64,000 nucleotides of DNA, taken from Gemmatimonadota bacterium. Lineage in GTDB: Bacteria > Gemmatimonadota > Gemmatimonadetes > Gemmatimonadales > Gemmatimonadaceae. The notes under the pieces were generated by a model, which saw nothing but the letters and a program-made list of their open reading frames with translations, was not told where the DNA came from and did no database searches. Below, one piece after another: positions 26,701 to 34,997 of this stretch (the first letter of the stretch is position 1; every line of letters starts with the position of its first letter). The position numbers and the translations under genes are program-made. The stretch is from positions 1 through 64,000 of the forward strand of contig VHBO01000005.1 in assembly GCA_016871895.1 (NCBI GenBank), written 5' to 3'.

Positions 26701-27594
26701 TCAGTAGCGGCCGAGGTCGCGGGCGGAGACGACGGGCCGGCGATACCCCGCCGCGCGCAGTTCGGCGAGGAGTCCCTCGTCGTCGGTGCCCCAGTAGAGC
26801 TGATGATAGAGGACGAGCGCACGGGGGGCGGCCCGGGTGGCCACGGCGGCGAGTTCGGTCGTCGAGGTGTGGGCCCGCGCGTGGTACGCCTGCCATTCAG
26901 GGGGGCGCGTGCGGAAGCGATCGGCCGAGTAGACCTCGTGGACGAGGAGGTCGCAGCCACTGCAGGCGGCGACGACCGCCTCACTCGCGCGGGTGTCGCC
27001 GGAGATGACGATGGCACGGTCGGGTGCGTCGAACCGATAGCCGAGGGCCACCTCCCAATCGCCGTGGGGGACCGCGAAGGCGGTGACGGTGAGGTTCCCG
27101 TCGGCGCGCACCTGGCCCGGCGCGATCTCGTGCACGCGCACCTGATAGCCGACGTCGTTCGCGGGCTCGAGGCCGTCGACGCGGTTCCGGATGTCCGCGG
27201 CATACGCGGCGAGGAGGTGGTCGACCATCGCCTGCGTCCCCGGCGGGCCATAGACCTCGAGCGGCACGTCACGCTCGAGGGTCCAGGCGGAGAGGATCAG
27301 ATCGGGGAGCCCGACGGTGTGATCGGAGTGGAGGTGCGTGAGGAAGAGGACCCGGAGGTTCCGCGGGAGGAGGGCCGTGTCCCCGTGCACCTGCGCCGCG
27401 GCGGCGGCGCGGCGCACGACGCCCGGTCCCGCATCGACGAGATACGAGCGGCCATCGCGCACGACCGCGACGGCGGGGCCGCTGCGGTCAGGGTCGGCGT
27501 TCGGGGTGCCGGTGCCGAGCATCACGACGGCGGTCTGCTGGGCGGGGAGCGCGGCGGCGAGGATGACGAGCGCGAAGAGGAGGGGAAATCGCAT
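26701..27594 (-). CDS. Secreted metallo-beta-lactamase-fold hydrolase (RNase Z/arylsulfatase-like)
   Basis: The 297-residue protein has a signal peptide (LAAALPAQQ). The core MBL motif is THLHSDH near residue 87, preceded by VVMLGTGTPNADPDRSGPAVAV, the N-terminal strand of the RNase Z/ElaC-like subgroup. Other metal ligands follow in VPHGDWEVALGY, ISGDTR and YHARAHTSTTELA. Because it is exported it cannot be a tRNA-processing RNase Z. Secreted members act on phosphodiesters or sulfate esters. Its start is 5 nt after the upstream stop, so it is the last gene of a three-gene unit with the two envelope proteins. Confidence 0.85.
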   Translation of the reverse strand: MRFPLLFALVILAAALPAQQTAVVMLGTGTPNADPDRSGPAVAVVRDGRSYLVDAGPGVVRRAAAAAQVHGDTALLPRNLRVLFLTHLHSDHTVGLPDLILSAWTLERDVPLEVYGPPGTQAMVDHLLAAYAADIRNRVDGLEPANDVGYQVRVHEIAPGQVRADGNLTVTAFAVPHGDWEVALGYRFDAPDRAIVISGDTRASEAVVAACSGCDLLVHEVYSADRFRTRPPEWQAYHARAHTSTTELAAVATRAAPRALVLYHQLYWGTDDEGLLAELRAAGYRRPVVSARDLGRY

Positions 27595-27599
27595 CGGCC

Positions 27600-28994
27600 T
27601 CAGGACCAGATGAGCACGGCCCCGCAGGGGCTCGCGCTGACGGTGGTGAACTCCACGGGGACGCGGGACGCCGACGCGTACACCTCAACCGTCCGGGCGT
27701 TGAGCAGCATCCCGCGAAGCTCCCACCCCGAGAGCGTGGAGAACCGGATGCCATCGACCCAGACATCGGCACGGCAGCGCTCACCGGAGAACCCACGCAT
27801 CATCGGCACCGGATCGTCCTGCACGATCAATGGTCCGGAGGCGGCACGTCCTGACGAGAGGGTGACCCCCGGGATCCGCGCCCAGCCGATCGAGGAGAAG
27901 GCGAGCGCCCGCACCTCGTCGCCTGCGATGACGTACCCGTTGCCCGCGCGCACGCGGCGCTGGATCCCTGAGAGGCGGGCATCGGGCGCCTGCCCGACGA
28001 CCGCGACGGCCGGGAGGAGCGTGACGAAGCGGTCGAGGGTGATCGTGAGCGGCGTCGCCGCATCGGGGGCGATGTCGACCACCACCTCCTGCGGCTGCCG
28101 GCCGAGGGCCCGGACCGCGACGGTCTGCGTCCCTGACGGAAGGTCGGCGATCATCGCGCGGCCGGTACCATCAGTGGTGTCCGCGTGATCGGTCCCGCGG
28201 AGTCCGACGATCGCACGACTGACCGAGGTCCCCGACGGGTCACGCACGACGACGAGCAGCCGCCCTCGGCCGGCAGGGCGCGGCGCCTCGGTCGAATCGA
28301 CCGGCAGCGACGCGGCGGACGGATCGGTGAGGCTCACGCGAAGATCGCGGCGGGCGACGCCGACGGAATCGAAGGCGAGGGCGACCGGTCCGGTCGTCTG
28401 CCCAGCCGCGGTCGCCACCATCGTGAGCGCGATGTCCGTCGGTACGCCGCAGAGCTGGTACCGGCCGTCGGCCGCGGTGGTGTCGGTCGCGACGAACATC
28501 GTCTCGCGCGCCCGTGCTCCACCGAGCGCGAGTTCGAACCAGCGCACCTCGACCACGGCGCGCGCGAGTGGTGCATCCCCCGCCGCCGCACGGACGGTGC
28601 CGGTCAGGACCAGCGTCGACGGCTCCGGCGGTCTGCGACAGAGGAGCAGGCTCGCGCCGCGGATGGACGGCGTCGCGAGATGGACCAGCGGCGACCGACC
28701 GGCGGCGAGCTCCACGCGCTGGCCAGGCGCCGCGAGATCGAGTGAATCAAAGCTCGGGTGGAAGAAACCGACGACGTGCGATCCGAGCGGGAGGTCCGGG
28801 ATGGTGAAGCGCCCGCGGCGATCGGTGAGCGCGGTGCGATCGGTGCCGTGGACGACGACCGTGGCGCCCGCCAGCGGACGATGCGTGAGCAACGAATCGT
28901 GCACCACGCCCCGCAGCGTCGCCTGCGCCGGCAGCACGGCCACCGGCGCGAGCAAGATGAGGGATGCGGTGCGGATCCAGCGAGGGGAAGGCAA
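27600..28994 (-). CDS. Secreted protein with carboxypeptidase-regulatory-like repeats and a TonB-plug-like end
   Basis: The 464-residue protein has three CarboxypepD_reg-like beta-sandwich units: LRGVVHDSLLTHRPLAGATVVVHG, LTGTVRAAAGDAPLARAVVEVRW and LLVVVRDPSGTSVSRAIVGLRG. These are followed by a segment resembling a truncated TonB-receptor plug (GAVLIWS at the very end, preceded by TVEVYASASRVPVEF). No beta-barrel follows. TTG at 28994 has GGAG 7 nt upstream and gives a clean signal peptide (WIRTASLILLAPVAVLPAQ). An alternative TTG at 29033 also has a GGAG and would add 13 residues. It lies between the barrel-like gene and the MBL hydrolase on one strand. Function is unknown. Confidence 0.75.
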   Translation of the reverse strand: MPSPRWIRTASLILLAPVAVLPAQATLRGVVHDSLLTHRPLAGATVVVHGTDRTALTDRRGRFTIPDLPLGSHVVGFFHPSFDSLDLAAPGQRVELAAGRSPLVHLATPSIRGASLLLCRRPPEPSTLVLTGTVRAAAGDAPLARAVVEVRWFELALGGARARETMFVATDTTAADGRYQLCGVPTDIALTMVATAAGQTTGPVALAFDSVGVARRDLRVSLTDPSAASLPVDSTEAPRPAGRGRLLVVVRDPSGTSVSRAIVGLRGTDHADTTDGTGRAMIADLPSGTQTVAVRALGRQPQEVVVDIAPDAATPLTITLDRFVTLLPAVAVVGQAPDARLSGIQRRVRAGNGYVIAGDEVRALAFSSIGWARIPGVTLSSGRAASGPLIVQDDPVPMMRGFSGERCRADVWVDGIRFSTLSGWELRGMLLNARTVEVYASASRVPVEFTTVSASPCGAVLIWS

Positions 28995-29061
28995 CGGGAG
29001 GCTCCGAGAGGACGTCGATCCACCGACGGCCAATCGTAGCGCTCCCGTGCCGGGGACGCGA

Positions 29062-29922
29062 CTAGCGCCCCCACCCTCCCGCCGGCACCCCGTGCCGCCA
29101 GCGCACCGTCACGCGCCAATCGGGGGCGGTCTCGCTCGTCCCGCGGTCCACCGCGAGGGTGAGACTCTCCTCCCGCGCGACGGCGACGCCGAGCCCCGCC
29201 CCCACGCTGTAGCGGGGATCGACCTGCGGGATCACCGCCGTCGCCGCCTCCCACCGCAGCATCGCGGAGAAAAGTCCCATCTCGCCGAAGCTGCGCCCCA
29301 TCGTGAAGCGCCCAGTGATGAGATCGTCGAGGGCGAGGTCGGGGAGATCACCCACCCACCAATACCCGAAGTCGGCGACCGCGAAGGAGCGGTTCCCCAT
29401 CGCCGACCAGTGCCCCGCGAGCCCCACATCCGTGGCGCCGGTGCCGACACCGGTCTCGACACCGGCCGCGGGCACCTTCACCGCGCCGACCACCCCGATG
29501 CGCACGCTGCCGTCATCGGTGAGCGCGAGGTCGGTCCCCACGGTGAAGGTCGGGTCGGCGAGGGTGGTGCGATACGCCTCGGGAGCGAGCGCGATGTCCG
29601 CTTCACCGACCCGGTCGCGCAGCTGCGACGCGTCGGGTCCACCCACCGGAATCGGCATCCCCGCCACCCACGCCACCGCCGTCGCGTCCTGCCGAACGAG
29701 CGGCACCTCGAGCCCGAGACGCCACCGGGTGGCGGCCAACGTGAGACCGCCGACGAGCGCGTAGCTCGTCACGCCGCGCGTGAAGAGGTAATCGCCGCTC
29801 GCGACCGTGGCGGTGACGGCCCCCTCGAGGCGCTGGGCCGCGACCGGCGCGGTCGTGGCGAGGCTCAGGACGACGACGGCGCCGACGGACCACGAGACCT
29901 TGGAGAGCGGAGCAAAGCGCAT
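29062..29922 (-). CDS. Putative outer-membrane beta-barrel protein
   Basis: The 286-residue protein starts with a signal peptide (VLSLATTAPVAAQ). It then alternates glycine- and aromatic-rich strands: YALVGGLTLAATRWRLGLEVPLV, PTFTVGTDLALT, GVVGAVKVPA, TDVGLAGHWSA, FAVADFGYWWVG, YSVGAGLGVAVA, ESLTLAVDRG, RVTVRWRHG. This is the profile of transporter-like or DUF3187-like barrels of bacterial outer membranes. The ATG at 29922 was preferred to one 13 codons upstream because the signal peptide follows directly. It is probably the first gene of a unit with the two downstream minus-strand genes. Confidence 0.7.
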   Translation of the reverse strand: MRFAPLSKVSWSVGAVVVLSLATTAPVAAQRLEGAVTATVASGDYLFTRGVTSYALVGGLTLAATRWRLGLEVPLVRQDATAVAWVAGMPIPVGGPDASQLRDRVGEADIALAPEAYRTTLADPTFTVGTDLALTDDGSVRIGVVGAVKVPAAGVETGVGTGATDVGLAGHWSAMGNRSFAVADFGYWWVGDLPDLALDDLITGRFTMGRSFGEMGLFSAMLRWEAATAVIPQVDPRYSVGAGLGVAVAREESLTLAVDRGTSETAPDWRVTVRWRHGVPAGGWGR

Positions 29923-30088
29923 GGCGGGACGATGTCGCGCCACGGTGGCCCACACAGTCATCCGGCGCCCGCCCTCGGCTCAGGGGCCTTCCGTCAGGGA
30001 GTCCCCCGACGGCGGCGGTCCCTATCTTTCGCGGATCGGGTCCCGCCGTGCGGCCGGCGACCCTCCACCATCTGGCTACCCGACGCCT

Positions 30089-30652
30089 ATGCCCCGCCCC
30101 TTCGTCGCCCTGCTTCCCTTCGTGCTCGCCTCGACGCTCCACGCGCAGACGCACGAGCACGGGAGCACGATGCATCACGAGCCGCCGACGGCGACTGCCG
30201 CCCCGGCGACCGCGACCGAGACGGGACAATCCGCCTTCGCCGCGATCGCGGAGATCGTGCGGCTCCTCGAGGCCGACCGCACGACGGACTGGTCGAAGGT
30301 GAACCTCGAGGCGCTGCGACAGCATCTCATCGATATGGAGCAGGTGACGCTCCGTAGCACCGTGCGCGCTTCGACGATCACGGGCGGGGCGGTCTTCACC
30401 GTCAGCGGGGTGGGACGCACACGCGAGGCGATTCGTCGGATGGCGCGCGAGCACGGGCATATGGTCACCGGCGTCACCTGGACGACCGCCGACACCCCGG
30501 AGGGTGTGCGCGTCACCGTGCGCGCCACGAACGCCGACGATGCCGCCGCTGTCGCACGGATCCGCGGCCTCGGCTTCATCGGGCTGCTCACCGTGGGTGA
30601 GCACCACACGCGCCACCACCTGATGGTGGCGCGTGGCGGGATGATGCACTGA
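30089..30652 (+). CDS. Secreted protein with His-rich ends, function unknown
   Basis: The 187-residue protein has a signal peptide ending at LHAQ. The mature N-terminus is HEHGSTMHHE and the C-terminus is GEHHTRHHLM followed by GGMMH, so both ends could bind a transition metal. The middle is an amphipathic helical region (EIVRLLEADRTTDWSKVNLEALRQHLIDMEQ) and then a small alpha/beta part (GGAVFTVSGVGRTREAIRRMAREHGHMV). I do not recognise a named family. A TATCTT hexamer at 30023 may be its -10, giving an untranslated leader. The mqnB start follows 4 nt after its stop, which suggests cotranscription with menaquinone genes. Confidence 0.75.
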   Translation: MPRPFVALLPFVLASTLHAQTHEHGSTMHHEPPTATAAPATATETGQSAFAAIAEIVRLLEADRTTDWSKVNLEALRQHLIDMEQVTLRSTVRASTITGGAVFTVSGVGRTREAIRRMAREHGHMVTGVTWTTADTPEGVRVTVRATNADDAAAVARIRGLGFIGLLTVGEHHTRHHLMVARGGMMH

Positions 30653-30656
30653 GTCG

Positions 30657-31256
30657 ATGACCGGAATGGTCGACGTCCTCGTCGTCGCCGCCACCGCGCG
30701 CGAGCTCGCCCCCGCCGATGGGTGGCGGACGCTCTGCTGCGGCGTGGGGCCCGTGGAGGCGGCGGCAGCCACCGCGGCCGCGATCGCGACCGTGCGCCCT
30801 GCGCTCGTGCTGCACGTCGGGATCGCGGGGGCGCGCCGTGCGAGCGGGCTCGTCCCGCCGGCCCTCGTGATCGGGATCGCGGCCCACTACACCGACCTCG
30901 CGATCCCCGCAGCGTGGGCGCCGAGCGTGCTCACACCTGATGCCGCGCTGCTCACGGCCGCGCAGCGCGCGTGCCCCGACGCGGTGCGCCGGGCGATCGG
31001 CACGAGCGCGCGGGTCGGCGGCACCCTCGGCGGTACCGTCGGTGATGCGACGGCGGACGTCGAGGTGGAGGCGATGGAAGGATTCGCCGTGCTCCGCGCG
31101 GCCGCGCTCGCCGGGGTGCCCGCCCTCGAGGTGCGTGCCATCTCCAATGCCATCGAGGAGACGGATCGCGCGCGCTGGGCCTTCGACGCCGCCTTCGCCG
31201 CCATCACCGAAGCCACGCCACCGCTCGTCGCGGAGCTCCGTCGATGCGTGAGCTGA
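30657..31256 (+). CDS. mqnB: Futalosine hydrolase
   Basis: This nucleosidase-fold enzyme (MTA/SAH nucleosidase superfamily) removes the base from futalosine to give dehypoxanthinyl futalosine, in the alternative menaquinone pathway. The 199-residue protein has VLVVAATARELAP at the N-terminus, CGVGPVEAAAATAAAI, LVLHVGIAGARR, and the purine-site acidic motif in VEVEAMEGFAVLRAA, followed by LEVRAISN. The identification is strengthened by overlap (13 nt) with mqnD. The other pathway genes (mqnA, mqnC) are not in this window. Confidence 0.88.
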   Translation: MTGMVDVLVVAATARELAPADGWRTLCCGVGPVEAAAATAAAIATVRPALVLHVGIAGARRASGLVPPALVIGIAAHYTDLAIPAAWAPSVLTPDAALLTAAQRACPDAVRRAIGTSARVGGTLGGTVGDATADVEVEAMEGFAVLRAAALAGVPALEVRAISNAIEETDRARWAFDAAFAAITEATPPLVAELRRCVS

Positions 31257-32026
31257 CGTTCGGCTACTCCCCCTGCCCGAACGACACCTTCGCGTTCCAC
31301 GGGCTCGCACACGGGCTCGTCGACGCGCCGTTCCGGGTGCGGCCGGTACTGCTCGACATCGAGGAGCTCAACCGACGGGCGCACACGGGGGAGTTCGATC
31401 TCACGAAACTGAGCGTGGGCGCCTTCGCGGGGGTCGGGGACCGCTACCGGATGCTGCGGAGCGGGGCCGCGCTCGGGCACGGCGTCGGTCCGCTCGTGGT
31501 CGCACGCTCGGCGATGTCGCTCGCGGAGGCGGCGCGCGGTCCGATCGCCATCCCGGGGCGCGAGACGACGGCCTTCCGGCTCCTCGGGCTCGCCGCTCCA
31601 GCACTCGGCGCAATCGTCGAGATGCGGTACGACCGGATCCTTCGTGCCGTCGCCGACGGCGAGGTCGCGGCGGGACTGATCATCCACGAGAGCCGATTCA
31701 CCTACGCCGAGCACGGGCTCACGCAGGTGATCGACCTCGGCGATTGGTGGGAGCGCGACACCAGGCTCCCGGTGCCCCTCGCGGGGATCTGCGCCCGAAA
31801 CGATCTGGATGCGGCGACCGTGGCGGCGGCGGAGTCCGCCATCCGCGCGTCGGTGCAGTATGCGTTCGAACACCCGGAAGCGAGCCGCGCCTATGTGCGC
31901 GCGCACGCGCAGGAGATGAGCGACGCCGTCTGCGACCAGCACATCGCGCTCTACGTGAACCAGCACAGTCTGGACGTGGGCGAGGCGGGGCAGCGGGCGA
32001 TCGCGCGGTTGGTGGGGGCACCATGA
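31244..32026 (+). CDS. mqnD: 1,4-dihydroxy-6-naphthoate synthase
   Basis: This enzyme converts cyclic dehypoxanthinyl futalosine to 1,4-dihydroxy-6-naphthoate in the futalosine route to menaquinone. The 260-residue protein has the periplasmic-binding-protein-like fold of the MqnA/MqnD family and its N-terminal signature FGYSPCPNDTFAFHGL. It also has the ELNRRAHTGEFDLTKLSVGAF segment and LIIHESRFTYAEHGL, which contains the active-site histidine of the family. It overlaps mqnB upstream and the cytochrome-like lipoprotein gene downstream (ATGA). It has no signal peptide and acts in the cytoplasm. Confidence 0.92.
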   Translation: MRELTFGYSPCPNDTFAFHGLAHGLVDAPFRVRPVLLDIEELNRRAHTGEFDLTKLSVGAFAGVGDRYRMLRSGAALGHGVGPLVVARSAMSLAEAARGPIAIPGRETTAFRLLGLAAPALGAIVEMRYDRILRAVADGEVAAGLIIHESRFTYAEHGLTQVIDLGDWWERDTRLPVPLAGICARNDLDAATVAAAESAIRASVQYAFEHPEASRAYVRAHAQEMSDAVCDQHIALYVNQHSLDVGEAGQRAIARLVGAP

Positions 32027-32463
32027 GACGTCACTGGGAACGTACGGCGATGGCCGCGCTGGGATCACTCGGGTTCCTGCTGACCGCCTGCACCGAAGCC
32101 GCCGCACCCGTGGAGCCACCGGACATCCCGTGGGTCCGGGGTCTCCGGGACACACCGTCGTTCGCGACGGATGTGCAGGAGATCTTCGATCGTCGAGGGT
32201 GCTCGCTGAGTGGATGCCACGGCGCCGCATCGACGATGCCACTCACTCCGGGCCTCGCATATGATGCGCTGGTCCGTGTCCCTGCCCGAGCCGAAGCGGC
32301 AATCCTCGTGATGCCCTTTGATGCGACCCAGAGCTACCTGATGCGCCGCATCGACGGTACACAGAACATCGGTTCTCGGATGCCACTGGGCGGTGCCCCA
32401 CTCGACTCGATCGACGCGGCGAATCTCCGTCGCTGGATCACACAAGGCGCCCGCCGGAACTGA
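32023..32463 (+). CDS. Lipoprotein with a single CX4CH heme-like motif
   Basis: The 146-residue protein has a lipoprotein signal with lipobox LLTAC (Cys23). The mature domain contains ATDVQEIFDRRGCSLSGCHG, with C60, C65 and H66 arranged as CX4CH. Bacterial c-type cytochrome-like proteins with this surrounding sequence (FxxxGC...CHG) are known, and a covalent heme is plausible. A distal Met could come from SRMPLGG near the C-terminus. The start overlaps the mqnD stop as ATGA, so an envelope redox protein is coupled to menaquinone synthesis genes. It ends 12 nt before the convergent G8-domain gene. Confidence 0.75.
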   Translation: MRRHWERTAMAALGSLGFLLTACTEAAAPVEPPDIPWVRGLRDTPSFATDVQEIFDRRGCSLSGCHGAASTMPLTPGLAYDALVRVPARAEAAILVMPFDATQSYLMRRIDGTQNIGSRMPLGGAPLDSIDAANLRRWITQGARRN

Positions 32464-32475
32464 CGGCCGTCACGC

Positions 32476-34896
32476 TCACGGAGCGAAGAGGATCCCGACC
32501 GTCCCCTGCACGAACTGGGCGACATTCATCACCATCACCTTGACGTAGATGCGTCCCAGCACGGGATCGTACGCGTAGGTCGTCCCGTTCCCCGCCGCCA
32601 CATCCGCCGCCGTGGCGACCCTGAACAGCATCGCCGTCCCACTCGCGACGGTGGTCGGTGGCATCGCGGCAGCGATCGACAGGAAGACCCATTCCCCGGA
32701 TCGTCCCTCCGCCAAACGGATCGAGAGACCGGTTGGCCGCTGTCCCAAGGACAGGTCGTACTGACTACCCGGCATCGCGGAGACCACGATCCGACTTGTG
32801 GACGTACCATCGCCGACGAAGCGTTCGGTCGCCTCGCCATCACGCACGGCGTCGACCGGCGCGATCGCGGTGACCGCACCGGCACCCTCGATGATCATCT
32901 TGAGGTACGGGCCTGGACAGATACGCGCGTTCCACGCCGATTGCAGCGTGCACGCCGACGTCGTGAGAAACGGCGTGTTGGCCGTCACCCACCGGCCGGG
33001 CAGACCGGTGACCGACCCGGTCGCATCCTGGAAGACCGCTGACTTGTCCCCGTCTTTGACCGGATCCGGTGACTCGATGTACAGCGGGGTGGATTCGATG
33101 AAGACGAGATCTCGCGATGCGCTCGCCGTGCTGAGGGAGAAGGCATTGTGCCGGTTGAAGCCCAGGGCACTCCACGGGATCTGGCCTCGGCCGTTGAAGC
33201 CGACGAACGTCACATCCCGAGCACCGACGGGGCCATCGTAGTATTCGAAGCCGCGGTACAGATCTCGTGCGCCAATGGTATTCGCTGTCGCGCCGACGAG
33301 GAGTGAACCGGTGAGATAACTCTCGACACTCGCGAACGTCGCTCCGATATGGTTGTCCGCGAGAACCGCATTCTCCAGATAGTGTTGGTTTCCACGCAGC
33401 CAGACGCCGCGATTGCCGTTCTTGTACGCGAGGAAGCCGGTGAATCTGGCAGGAACAAGGGGGGACCCGGCCTGCCCCGGAACGAGCGATGGATTGTACA
33501 TCGTGGCCGTGGTGGTCCCATTGGCCTGTGGCGCATCATCGACGTGGAGTCCGGTCTGATGGTTCGAATGGGCCACGTTACTGCTGAACTCCAGGAGCGG
33601 CGTCCGATTCGGGCGGTCCGGCTGTCCGATCGACGGACCGAGGGGGGCGTCGGGCAGCGCATACCAAAAGCCGAATCCTTCGGAGCCGGCGGCGACGTTG
33701 CCCACCAGACTGTTGTTCGGATTCGTCACCCAGAACGTTGCCGGTCGCTCGTCGGTCGGCAGGAGTCGATCGGCCGACGCGGGGCGCCGCGAGAGGACGC
33801 CAAGGTTGCCGAAGAGACGGTTCCCCGTCTCGGCGCCCTCTTCGAGGAAGTAGCCGTGGCCTAGATGGTCGTAGCAGACATTGCCATCGACCCAGAGATC
33901 TCGCGTGCCGTGCACCGTGACGCAGCGATTGTGGCTCCGCCAGATCACGCTGTTTCGGATGTACTGCCCGGACGCCGAGCCGGCGAGATGCCAATGGATG
34001 GGATAATGACCCAGTCGACCACGCTGCCCCATATTCACGAGCTCGACGCCGGCCACCATCGCGGTTGCGCCGGCGAGGATCATAATGTGACCACCCTGTC
34101 CGTCCGACGAGGTCGGGACCCCGTCGACCAGCGTCCCCGCCCCTTGAATCGTGATGTTCCGAGAGAGCAATCCCACTTCAGCGCGTTCGTCGACGATCCG
34201 TCCTGCGATCTCTTGCACCTGGCCAAAGTGCGGAAATCGCAGGGGCTGATCGAGGGTGACGATGCGCCCCTCGACCGCCGTGATACGACGGTCTTCCGCT
34301 TGGAGCGGATCGAAGCCCGACGGCGCGATGACGATTCGGTCCCCAACCCGCCAATCGATGTCCTGACTCACCGTGATCGTGGTGGCGCCAGCAGCGACCG
34401 TGGTCGCCAGGCGCGTCCATGACCGGCGCGTCGGGCCTTGAAGCAGCAAGCGACCTTGAGGGAGAACACCGATGACTCGCGTGCCCATACCGGTGATCGC
34501 CTCCGTGTTGCTTGAACCGGTCAGCGTGATACGGGCTCGGCGGGTATACGGCTGCGCCTCAGTCCCGATGCGCAACGCCCCCGCGACGCGAATCCATCCG
34601 ACGACGAGGTCAAAGTCACGGGTGGTATCCGCTTCCATCTCGCCTTGGATGTCGAGGCCTGCCAACGATGGGGGGGACACATCGAGGCGCATCCGCGTTC
34701 CAGCGGGGATGACCACGAGGTCGCCTGCCACGGGGACGCGGTCGCCGGGCCACGAGGCCGGATCCGACCACACGCGCACGAGGACCGGTGCCACAGGAGT
34801 GGGCAACGTGTCCACCGCCACTGGCGCAGTGGTTCGCTCAGGCGCCGCGCAGCCGACGATGCCCCATCCGATCAGGGCGAGCGTCACCTGCCGCAT
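32476..34896 (-). CDS. Lipoprotein with a G8 domain and right-handed beta-helix (CEMIP/TMEM2-like architecture)
   Basis: From ATG 34896 the 806-residue protein begins MRQVTLALIGWGIVGC, a short lipoprotein signal. A G8 domain follows: VWSDPASWPGDRVPVAGDLVVIPAG, then SLAGLDIQGEMEADTTRDFDL and GALRIGTEAQPYTRRARITLTG. Residues of about 200-620 form a parallel beta-helix with HYPIHWHLAG, closely like YPIHFH in animal CEMIP, TMEM2 and PKHD1L1. The C-terminal 150 residues are a separate beta domain. The animal relatives bind or break hyaluronan. Substrate here is unknown. Base composition is lower in GC than in flanking genes (57% in 33361-33420). ATGs at 34932 and 34941 are alternatives and no start has a strong ribosome binding site. 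Confidence 0.82.
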   Translation of the reverse strand: MRQVTLALIGWGIVGCAAPERTTAPVAVDTLPTPVAPVLVRVWSDPASWPGDRVPVAGDLVVIPAGTRMRLDVSPPSLAGLDIQGEMEADTTRDFDLVVGWIRVAGALRIGTEAQPYTRRARITLTGSSNTEAITGMGTRVIGVLPQGRLLLQGPTRRSWTRLATTVAAGATTITVSQDIDWRVGDRIVIAPSGFDPLQAEDRRITAVEGRIVTLDQPLRFPHFGQVQEIAGRIVDERAEVGLLSRNITIQGAGTLVDGVPTSSDGQGGHIMILAGATAMVAGVELVNMGQRGRLGHYPIHWHLAGSASGQYIRNSVIWRSHNRCVTVHGTRDLWVDGNVCYDHLGHGYFLEEGAETGNRLFGNLGVLSRRPASADRLLPTDERPATFWVTNPNNSLVGNVAAGSEGFGFWYALPDAPLGPSIGQPDRPNRTPLLEFSSNVAHSNHQTGLHVDDAPQANGTTTATMYNPSLVPGQAGSPLVPARFTGFLAYKNGNRGVWLRGNQHYLENAVLADNHIGATFASVESYLTGSLLVGATANTIGARDLYRGFEYYDGPVGARDVTFVGFNGRGQIPWSALGFNRHNAFSLSTASASRDLVFIESTPLYIESPDPVKDGDKSAVFQDATGSVTGLPGRWVTANTPFLTTSACTLQSAWNARICPGPYLKMIIEGAGAVTAIAPVDAVRDGEATERFVGDGTSTSRIVVSAMPGSQYDLSLGQRPTGLSIRLAEGRSGEWVFLSIAAAMPPTTVASGTAMLFRVATAADVAAGNGTTYAYDPVLGRIYVKVMVMNVAQFVQGTVGILFAP

Positions 34897-34997
34897 GCAC
34901 CGCACCGAGCAACTCCATGAATGACGACGCATCCGGTCCATTGGGATTCCGTTAGCAGAGGAGTGACGATACCGAGGCCCGCACCAACGCGAGCGCG

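Noticed and set aside
25819-28188. 789-codon open frame on the plus strand
   Set aside because: It runs antisense through the M20, MBL and envelope protein genes and changes character at their borders, so it is a shadow frame.
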